Shown here one piece after another: positions 1-5,206 of a DNA stretch of 5,206 nt. The stretch lies in NCBI GenBank assembly GCA_019239815.1, contig JAFAZL010000002.1, forward strand, positions 1-5,206, read 5' to 3'. The translations under genes were made by a program, and so were the position numbers. The DNA is from Acidobacteriota bacterium (GTDB lineage: Bacteria > Acidobacteriota > Terriglobia > Acidoferrales > UBA7541). Position 1 is the first letter of the stretch. The number at the start of each line of letters is the position of its first letter. Under the pieces are notes generated by a model. That model did not search any database, was not told where the DNA came from, and saw only the letters and a list, made by a program, of their open reading frames with translations.

Positions 1-824
1 GGCCGTCCGAGCCCGCGATAATACGACGAAACGTCACCGCCTCGCGTAATGCGGTACACGCGGTCGTAACTCGAGGTCGTCGGCCCCGTCACGAACAAAT
101 CGCCGCTCGGATGAAATGCCAGATGATACGCGGCCACTGACGGTTCCAATGTTGCAAACACAAAAATTTCACGGCTCGGGCTGATTTTGAAAATCGTTCC
201 GCTGCGATCGCCAACGTACAGATTTCCATCGCCATCGAAAGCGATGCCCGTCGCAATACCCATGCCCTCAATCCACTGCTCCGCGCGGCCGTCAGGCGTG
301 ATTTTGTGAATTGTCCCATCGTTGCGGCACGACACAAACAAATTGCTATGGCGATCCAGTGCCAGCCCAGACGGATTGATCAGCGAAGTAACGAACGGCT
401 TCACGCTGTAATTCGCTGTGACCTTATAGAGCGAAACGGGCACAGCCTGTCCGCGTGGTCCGCTGAAGGTCACATAGATATTTCCTTCGAGATCGACCGC
501 GGGATTTCCCACTGGGTGCAGGTTGTCCGCAATCTGCAATCCGATCGATACCGGGTGCGGGGCGCTCTCCCCATTTCCGTTCGCTATGCGCACCGTGCCA
601 TCGCTCGCCCCATCCGGCACGCGCACGATCACGCGATTCTCTGTGACCAGCATCAACCCAGCGTCAGCTTCTCCAAAATGTACCGACGGTCGCGGCCCCA
701 CACGTGGCGCAAGCCCGCTCCCGCGAATCACCATCTCACCGCCGGGAATCGCTGCCGAAGGGCTCACGCCCTCAATGTGCGGCACGCCGTTTTTTTCCAT
801 GGAAGAGCCAAATCCAAATTTCAT
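1..824 (-). CDS. IPT/TIG domain + NHL-type beta-propeller protein, 3' partial
   Basis: Open frame of 274 codons running off the window without a stop. Starting at ATG 824 (overlapping the pgpA stop as ATGA), residues about 14-94 resemble an IPT/TIG immunoglobulin-like domain (PHIEGVSPSAAIPGGEMVI, then RVPDGASDGTVRIANGNGES). From about 105 on come NHL/SMP-30-like propeller blades about 40 residues apart: PAVDLEGNIYVTF (108-120), SGLALDRHSNLFVSC (152-166), TGIAFDGDGNLYVGD (192-206) and YHLAFHPSGDLFVTG (233-247), each followed by a basic YKVT/HKIT/FKIS/YRIT strand. At least four blades are seen; more are expected beyond the edge. No signal peptide or membrane helix is visible at the N-terminus, and a second ATG at residue 9 (800) does not change this. 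The role is unknown; propellers of this kind can be binding scaffolds or lactonase-like enzymes. Its tight coupling to pgpA is the best functional clue. Domain call is good; function is not assigned. Confidence 0.85.
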   Translation of the reverse strand, partial: MKFGFGSSMEKNGVPHIEGVSPSAAIPGGEMVIRGSGLAPRVGPRPSVHFGEADAGLMLVTENRVIVRVPDGASDGTVRIANGNGESAPHPVSIGLQIADNLHPVGNPAVDLEGNIYVTFSGPRGQAVPVSLYKVTANYSVKPFVTSLINPSGLALDRHSNLFVSCRNDGTIHKITPDGRAEQWIEGMGIATGIAFDGDGNLYVGDRSGTIFKISPSREIFVFATLEPSVAAYHLAFHPSGDLFVTGPTTSSYDRVYRITRGGDVSSYYRGLGR

Positions 825-1525
825 AGCAAATCGATCAGCTTAAAATGTAACGCGAAGCGCAGCAGAATCGCAGCGTACACGCCCGCCGCCCAGTCATCCG
901 CCATGATGCCCCAGCCGCCGGGGAGCATTTCGAGGCGCCGCAATGGGTACGGCTTCCAGATATCGAAAATCCGGAAAAACAAAAATCCAAACAGCAAGTA
1001 TTTCCAGTTTACGAGACTGAGCGCGGTGAAAATCGCAAACGTCGATAAATCCATGTGCGAATGCAGATTCGGCAGCGCGATCGGAATCAGCGGCAGCACC
1101 AAAGTCAGATGCTGGCCGGCGACTTCGTCGATCACCACGAACTGCGGATCTTTGATGCCCGAATACGACGCCGCGGTTCCCGACGCCCATACTCCGATCG
1201 CGCCGAGCACGAATAGCAGCGCGAACGCACAAAAAATAGGCAGGATCAGCAGCGTGTTGTGGATGTCGCTGCCGGGCACGAGGAAATGCTTGTCCATAAA
1301 GCGCGCGTCCGACAAAACGTGGAACGGCGACAAGCCCGCGAGCGACGTCGGCCGCAAAAAGAAAATCGCGCAGAGTACGATTGTCGCGACGCCAACCAGC
1401 GAGCCAAGTGTTCCCGGCGCCTTCCCGAGATATCCGACGCCGCCGGCCGTCGCGATTGCAAACGCCAGCTTCGGCTTATCGCGCCCGTCGCGCATCGCCC
1501 CGGTCGTTTCAGTGGATGATGTCAT
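821..1525 (-). CDS. pgpA: Phosphatidylglycerophosphatase A
   Basis: Inner-membrane phosphatase that converts phosphatidylglycerophosphate to phosphatidylglycerol, the last step of that phospholipid's synthesis. The PgpA signature motifs appear in order: APGTLGSL (36-43), FVVIDEVAGQ (129-138), FFRIFDIWKPYPLRRLE (183-199) and GGWGIMADDWAAGVYA (203-218), with conserved acidic residues likely used for metal binding. Hydrophobic stretches at about 41-57, 90-113, 139-152, 161-185 and 212-230 fit a multi-span protein. At 234 aa it is longer than E. coli PgpA (about 170 aa). The extra length is mainly an N-terminal lead of about 18 residues and an inserted loop plus helix between the first and second motifs (about 58-115). 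ATG at 1525 overlaps the yacG end by 17 nt; a second ATG at 1495 (residue 11) is a possible alternative start. The TGA stop overlaps the next gene's ATG in an ATGA, indicating translational coupling. Confidence 0.92.
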   Translation of the reverse strand: MTSSTETTGAMRDGRDKPKLAFAIATAGGVGYLGKAPGTLGSLVGVATIVLCAIFFLRPTSLAGLSPFHVLSDARFMDKHFLVPGSDIHNTLLILPIFCAFALLFVLGAIGVWASGTAASYSGIKDPQFVVIDEVAGQHLTLVLPLIPIALPNLHSHMDLSTFAIFTALSLVNWKYLLFGFLFFRIFDIWKPYPLRRLEMLPGGWGIMADDWAAGVYAAILLRFALHFKLIDLL

Positions 1526-1706
1526 CGGATTTCGGCACTTCGTTCAGTTCGTCTTCGCTCTCATCAAAGAGCGGCTCCGATACGACGTACTTCTCCGCCG
1601 ACCAGTTACCTAAATCCTGCAAGCGGCAACGCTCGCTGCAGAACGGAAAATTGGCGTTTGTCTCGGAATCGCTCAGAGTCTTGCAAATCGGGCAGCGGCG
1701 TTGCAT
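1509..1706 (-). CDS. yacG: YacG-family zinc-ribbon protein (DNA gyrase inhibitor homologue)
   Basis: A 65-residue protein of the YacG family; the E. coli member binds GyrB and inhibits gyrase. The four zinc ligands are all present: C5 and C8 (CPIC), C23 and C27 (CSERC), followed by the family-typical CRLQDLGNW (27-35). The C-terminal third (44-65) is acidic (EPLFDESEDELNE), as in other members. The frame runs open upstream to 1997, but that stretch overlaps rimO out of frame and reads as Arg-rich shadow, so ATG at 1706, just before the CPIC motif, is taken as start. No strong Shine-Dalgarno is visible; a GGGG lies about 14 nt upstream. It sits 11 nt after the rimO stop, and its last 17 nt overlap the start of pgpA, so it is very likely translated from the rimO transcript. 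Gyrase inhibition in this organism is inferred from family only. Confidence 0.9.
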   Translation of the reverse strand: MQRRCPICKTLSDSETNANFPFCSERCRLQDLGNWSAEKYVVSEPLFDESEDELNEVPKSDDIIH

Positions 1707-1717
1707 GAAGACTAATA

Positions 1718-3181
1718 CTACCCCAAGACGCGCAGCGCTGCTCCTGTGGAGATACGGGTGAGGGTTTCGGCGGGTGGAATCGCCTGGCGTTGGGTTGCGG
1801 TGAATTCCCGCAGGGCGGGACGCGGCAGAATCTCGACCACGCGCCCGATCAGGTCGTAGGCGTCCGTCTTTTCGATCTCGACGCGTGCGGCGCCGCCGGC
1901 CGTCGCTGCCGTGCCGCTTCCGTCCGGCAGTTCGAGGTCGGTGACGTAAATCTTTCCGTCGATGTCCGGCGCCATCCCGGCCAACCGAGCTTCCCAAACA
2001 AGCGGATTGTCTTTCGACGGCCCTTCGATCAGCGCCGTTTCCGTGCGGCCTTTGAACGCGCGCAGCTTCTCGCGCGAAATCTTCTTCTGGATCGCCATCA
2101 GCTTATCGCGCCGCGCTGCCGTAACTTCCGGATCGACCTTCTCATCCAGCCCAAAGCTCGCCGCGTTGTCGACATCGGAGTACTCGAACACGCCCATCCA
2201 GTCGAGCTTTGCCGCACTCACGAAATCGCAAAGCTCCTTGAAGTCGGCTTCGGTCTCTCCCGGGAAGCCTGAGATAAACGAAGTCCGAAGCGTGACACCG
2301 GGAATCGTCGCCCGTATCCGCTCCAGCAATTTCAAAAACGCGTCGCCGTGCGAGCCGCGTTTCATTCGCGCCAACACATTTCGGCTCGCATGTTGCAGCG
2401 GCATGTCCATGTACTTCACCAGCCGCGGATGCGCAGCAATGGTGTCGAGCAATTTCTGCGTCACGCGATTCGGATACGCATACAAAAAGCGCACCCACAT
2501 CAACTCTTCAACGCCGGCCAGCTTTTCCAGCAATTGCGCCAGTCCGTCGCGCAGTCCCAAATCTTCGCCGTATGAAGTCGTGTCCTGCCCGATCAGCGTG
2601 ACTTCGCGCGCTCCACCCGCCGCGAGATTTTCAGCCTCGCGCACCACCGACTCAAATCGGCGGCTCCGGAATTTCCCGCGCAATTGCGGAATGATGCAGA
2701 AGCTGCACGGATGGTCGCAGCCTTCCGCGATCTTGATGTAAGCAGCATGACGCGGCGTCGTCACCACGCGGGGTGTCAGATCGTGATACAGAAACGCTGG
2801 CGGCTCGGCTGGCAAAATGCGCAAATCGCCTTCGACCGCTTCGATAATTCGCTCGACTTCGCCAGTACCAACAACCGCGTCAACTTCTGGCACTTGCTCC
2901 AGAATTTGATCGCGATACCGCTCCACCAGACATCCCGCCACAATCAACTTCTTCGCCGCACCGAACTTCTTGTGCTCGGCCATCTCCAGAATCGCATCCA
3001 CTGATTCTTTTTGCGCCGGCTCGATGAAGCTACAAGTGTTCACCACCAAAATCTCTGCCTCGTCTGCGCGTGGCGTCAATTCGTAGCCTTCACGCGCAAG
3101 AATGCCCATCATCACCTCGCTATCCACGAGGTTCTTCGGGCATCCAAGGCTGATAAATCCGACTTTGGTCGATGGTTTCAA
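1718..3181 (-). CDS. rimO: Ribosomal protein S12 methylthiotransferase RimO (radical SAM)
   Basis: Cytosolic enzyme that methylthiolates the conserved aspartate of ribosomal protein S12 using S-adenosylmethionine and two [4Fe-4S] clusters. With the TTG start (487 aa), the N-terminal UPF0004/MTTase domain shows C14 (SLGCPKNLVDSE, typical of RimO as opposed to MiaB), C50 (NTCSFI) and C84 (AGCLVE) for the auxiliary cluster. The radical-SAM motif CxxxCxxC is C155, C159, C162 (EGCDHPCSFC). A TRAM domain follows at about 377-452 (APDIDG, YDLIGRVV), then a tail of about 30 residues beyond the usual end. Start choice: the frame opens back to GTG at 3250, but that codon and the next few lie on or before the -10 box at 3239-3234. 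TTG at 3181 has a GGA 8 nt upstream and gives the family-typical N-terminus; GTG at 3217 is the alternative. Stop TAG at 1720-1718; yacG begins 11 nt later. Function is secure; the exact start is moderately certain. Confidence 0.95.
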   Translation of the reverse strand: MKPSTKVGFISLGCPKNLVDSEVMMGILAREGYELTPRADEAEILVVNTCSFIEPAQKESVDAILEMAEHKKFGAAKKLIVAGCLVERYRDQILEQVPEVDAVVGTGEVERIIEAVEGDLRILPAEPPAFLYHDLTPRVVTTPRHAAYIKIAEGCDHPCSFCIIPQLRGKFRSRRFESVVREAENLAAGGAREVTLIGQDTTSYGEDLGLRDGLAQLLEKLAGVEELMWVRFLYAYPNRVTQKLLDTIAAHPRLVKYMDMPLQHASRNVLARMKRGSHGDAFLKLLERIRATIPGVTLRTSFISGFPGETEADFKELCDFVSAAKLDWMGVFEYSDVDNAASFGLDEKVDPEVTAARRDKLMAIQKKISREKLRAFKGRTETALIEGPSKDNPLVWEARLAGMAPDIDGKIYVTDLELPDGSGTAATAGGAARVEIEKTDAYDLIGRVVEILPRPALREFTATQRQAIPPAETLTRISTGAALRVLG

Positions 3182-3202
3182 AGCGTAAAATCCGCATCCA
3201 CA

Positions 3203-3225
3203 GCGGGAAATCTGCACATTCCCGC
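3203..3225 (-). other. Perfect 7-bp inverted repeat (hairpin) in the rimO 5' leader
   Basis: GCGGGAA (3225-3219) and its exact reverse complement TTCCCGC (3209-3203) flank a 9-nt spacer. With the predicted start near 3227, the hairpin would begin within the first few bases of the message, about 20 nt before the preferred TTG start codon at 3181. It could stabilise the 5' end of the mRNA, affect initiation, or be a palindromic operator (GGAA-N9-TTCC). No U-run follows, so it is not a terminator. The repeat is seen directly; any function is inference. Confidence 0.45.
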
Positions 3226-3233
3226 AAACCTCA

Positions 3234-3242
3234 ATTATAGCA
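3234..3242 (-). promoter_or_regulatory. Extended -10 promoter of the rimO-yacG-pgpA operon
   Basis: On the minus strand the sequence reads TG-C-TATAAT: a consensus -10 hexamer (3239-3234) with the TGn extension (3242-3241). No good -35 hexamer lies 16-19 nt upstream (the 17-nt spacing gives ATCGCC), as is common for extended -10 promoters. The expected transcription start is near 3227. It lies in the gap after the transglutaminase gene, the only non-coding gap of any size in the window. Inferred from consensus only. Confidence 0.6.
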
Positions 3243-3317
3243 TGTGGCACCTAGCCGGCGATTTTCGACAGATTGGCGAGGGGGTTCAAGCTGGTGAAAA
3301 CGAGGCGAGGACGGAAG

Positions 3318-5206
3318 CTACTTTGCTGTCGCTCGGATTTGCGCCAACAAACCGCGCAACCGTTCGGTGTCGCAGGCCGCGCCACCAAAACGCGCCTGCG
3401 CATAGATTTGCGTAAACTCCCGCACCACCGGCGCAAGCCGTGGCTCGCTCACAGCGCCCGCAAACTCGAGCGCCGTCTGCGATTCTTTGCGCGCGAAACC
3501 TCGCTTCGCCAACACGCGCAGCAACTCCGAATACAATCGCGAAGCCAGCTGCGGATTCGCCGCGCCGCGTGAAGGCCGGTGCAGCTGAAAATTGAATCGC
3601 AGCTTTCTCACCGCAAGGCCCAAAACGTCATAGCGGATCAATATCAGCAAAATCGCAAGTCCGACTGGAAGCGCAAAGGTGATGTCCCCGCTACGATCGA
3701 GCCACGACCTCAACTTCAGCTTTCCGCGCTGTTCCTCGAGTGTGAACCAGTTGCGCGCTGCTTCCGTCCAGTTGCGCGTGCTGCGTTGCATGTTCTGCGC
3801 CATCTGCACTTGGTGTGCAAAGTCGTAGTTGATCACCCACTCGTTCCAGTTCAATTCCATCCAATCCATATAGAGTGCAAGCCGCGACATCAATCCAGTT
3901 TGCTCGTTCGACGCTGGCGTCGGATCAAACGTGACCCATCCCGTGCCTGGGAAATACGTCTCAACCCAGCTGTGCGCGTCGCTGGCCCGCACGATGTAGT
4001 CGCCGCCGAGATCATTGTATTCACCTGGCAAGAATCCGTTGACCTCACGCGATGGGATCCCGATCGCGCGCAGCATGATCGTCATTGCCGAAGCGAAATA
4101 TTCGCAATGCCCGGCTCGCGTCTTGAAAAGAAAAGTTGCCAGCGGATCCTTGTCCACGTTGCCGGTCAGATCGAGCGTGTACGCAAATCGTGTGCGCAGA
4201 TAATTTTCAATTGCCACGGCTTTGTCGTAAGGATTCGTCGCGCGAGCCGTCACGCTCTGCGTGAATGGCAGAATGCGTTTGTCGAGCGATGGTAGTTGCA
4301 GATATGTCTCGCGAATCGCTTCGGGATAGTTGGTCGACGCCGCGCGAAGCTTCACAGGCTGAAGTGTCGGCAGCCGCGACACACCAAAATAGCGAACTGG
4401 CGCGTAGTTGCGGTACGGATTCGCCAGCGAACCAGTGAAATCGCGAAACACATATGTGCGTCGCACATTCATCAAATTCGGACTTTCGCCGTTGAAACCT
4501 CCGAGAATCGAAACAGCGTTTGGCGGCACAAAGAGTGCGTCCGTTGCCATCGGTTCGACGAGCGCTTCGTAGTTCAATTCGATTCCCGGTTCGTTCAGGT
4601 TTTGTTCGGGATCCGCGACATTGATTTGGCCCATGACGTTCGGCGTCAGTGTGATGGGCTGACGATGATTCGGCGTCGACCATCGCTTGCCATCAAACGT
4701 CGTGAGCGCGATCCCGCGCCACCGCAATCGCGCGTAGCCGACAGGACCACCCGTTTTCACTCGCATCACCACCGCGGGATTCTTCTTGATTTCGCCGATC
4801 TGGCCGAGTTCGACGTTGTCACTGAAGCCGCTCATCAGCGAAGGCTGCATGCTGGCGCGGCCAAGGTAACCGGCGCTGAAACGCGGGAAGAAGAAAAACA
4901 GCGTGCCACCGATGGCAATGGCGCCAAGGGCCACGCTGACCGCGGCCGCCGTGAGCGCTCGCGCGAGTCGCTTTTCCTGCGCAGGACTTACGATTGCCGC
5001 TGTCGTGGCACCGCGACCACCGCGGCGCAGCTCCATCCCGACAAATGTGGCGACGCCGAACAATAGAAAGATGAAAAACATCACTAGGAAGAACGTATCG
5101 ATCGTCAGGATGGCGGCGGCGAGGACTCCTGCGAACGCGAGGATGGAAAGGAAGAAGGCGTCGCGATCGGTCGTCGCACTGTAGAGGCGAACCATCATCA
5201 CAAAGA
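3318..5206 (-). CDS. TgpA-like membrane transglutaminase (DUF3488-transglutaminase core-DUF4129), 5' partial
   Basis: Integral membrane protein with an extracytoplasmic transglutaminase/protease-like domain; in Pseudomonas the homologue TgpA is important for viability, but the substrate is unknown. Numbering from the first in-window start codon (GTG at 5201, 627 aa): hydrophobic helices at about 15-33, 36-55 and 83-106, then an exposed region. The core holds a Cys-His-Asp triad: C366 in GHCEYFAS, H410 in DAHSWVE and D426 in WVTFDPTPA. A further helix lies at about 507-523, followed by a soluble tail at about 548-620 resembling DUF4129. The reading frame stays open upstream of 5201 to the window edge (TTT before GTG), and family members normally carry more N-terminal helices (total about 650-750 aa). 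I therefore read it as truncated by the window, not starting at 5201. The stop is TAG at 3320-3318. Relatives often sit after MoxR ATPase and DUF58 genes, which would lie outside this window. Family assignment is strong; the biochemical role is not established. Confidence 0.93.
   Translation of the reverse strand, partial: FVMMVRLYSATTDRDAFFLSILAFAGVLAAAILTIDTFFLVMFFIFLLFGVATFVGMELRRGGRGATTAAIVSPAQEKRLARALTAAAVSVALGAIAIGGTLFFFFPRFSAGYLGRASMQPSLMSGFSDNVELGQIGEIKKNPAVVMRVKTGGPVGYARLRWRGIALTTFDGKRWSTPNHRQPITLTPNVMGQINVADPEQNLNEPGIELNYEALVEPMATDALFVPPNAVSILGGFNGESPNLMNVRRTYVFRDFTGSLANPYRNYAPVRYFGVSRLPTLQPVKLRAASTNYPEAIRETYLQLPSLDKRILPFTQSVTARATNPYDKAVAIENYLRTRFAYTLDLTGNVDKDPLATFLFKTRAGHCEYFASAMTIMLRAIGIPSREVNGFLPGEYNDLGGDYIVRASDAHSWVETYFPGTGWVTFDPTPASNEQTGLMSRLALYMDWMELNWNEWVINYDFAHQVQMAQNMQRSTRNWTEAARNWFTLEEQRGKLKLRSWLDRSGDITFALPVGLAILLILIRYDVLGLAVRKLRFNFQLHRPSRGAANPQLASRLYSELLRVLAKRGFARKESQTALEFAGAVSEPRLAPVVREFTQIYAQARFGGAACDTERLRGLLAQIRATAK

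Noticed and set aside
89..337. Minus-strand 82-codon frame overlapping the propeller gene
   Set aside because: It is out of frame with the propeller gene, whose NHL repeats continue without interruption through this stretch.
306..1613. Long plus-strand open frame of 435 codons running antisense to the propeller gene, pgpA and yacG
   Set aside because: It crosses three well-supported minus-strand genes, is rich in Arg/Ser/His with no recognisable domain, and its openness follows from codon bias on the other strand.
1707..1997. Longer form of YacG with about 97 extra N-terminal residues
   Set aside because: The extra part overlaps the rimO 3' end in another frame, is Arg-rich shadow sequence, and YacG proteins normally begin just before the CPxC motif.
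1962..2741. Plus-strand open frame of 259 codons antisense to rimO
   Set aside because: Ser/Arg-rich low-information sequence fully inside rimO; no start signal or family resemblance.
3251..3317. Possible rho-independent terminator after the transglutaminase gene
   Set aside because: No GC-rich stem followed by a T-run on the minus strand; only a weak short palindrome (CGATTTTCG) is present.
3579..5066. Two plus-strand open frames (238 and 256 codons) antisense to the transglutaminase gene
   Set aside because: Both lie entirely over the TgpA-like coding region, have shadow-type composition and show no motif.

Overview
The window is a tightly packed, single-direction bacterial gene block: all five supportable genes lie on the minus strand. 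In transcription order (high to low coordinates) they are a TgpA-type membrane transglutaminase (5' end cut by the window edge), rimO, yacG, pgpA and an IPT/TIG + NHL beta-propeller protein (3' end cut by the window edge). Base composition is moderately GC-rich. The gene set, the domain styles (IPT/TIG plus NHL propeller, DUF3488/TgpA transglutaminase) and the order rimO-yacG-pgpA look like Acidobacteriota (Terriglobia/Koribacter-like). That assignment is inference from memory of such genomes, not a database match.

Layout: 5206-3318 is the transglutaminase, with three visible N-terminal membrane helices, an extracytoplasmic Cys-His-Asp transglutaminase core, one more membrane helix and a C-terminal DUF4129-like tail. 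A 136-nt gap (3317-3182) follows. It carries a good extended -10 promoter (TG-C-TATAAT, 3242-3234) and, just downstream, a perfect 7-bp inverted repeat (3225-3203) that would form a hairpin at the very 5' end of the rimO message. rimO (3181-1718) encodes the radical-SAM methylthiotransferase for ribosomal protein S12. The furthest-upstream possible start (GTG at 3250) lies upstream of the -10 box, so a TTG start at 3181 is preferred. After 11 nt comes yacG (1706-1509), a 65-residue zinc-ribbon protein. It overlaps pgpA (1525-821) by 17 nt, and pgpA overlaps the propeller gene (824 to beyond 1) by ATGA. The last four genes therefore look like one operon with translational coupling.

How they fit together: rimO modifies the ribosome, yacG is a gyrase-inhibitor homologue, and pgpA makes phosphatidylglycerol from its phosphate in the inner membrane. 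The propeller protein is unassigned. This reads as a housekeeping operon behind a cell-envelope transglutaminase gene. No mobile element, CRISPR array, tRNA, rRNA or defence system is visible, and nothing in the window amounts to a clearly new system. The points most worth a second look are the rimO promoter/start/hairpin arrangement, the apparently leaderless propeller protein coupled to pgpA, and the enlarged PgpA.
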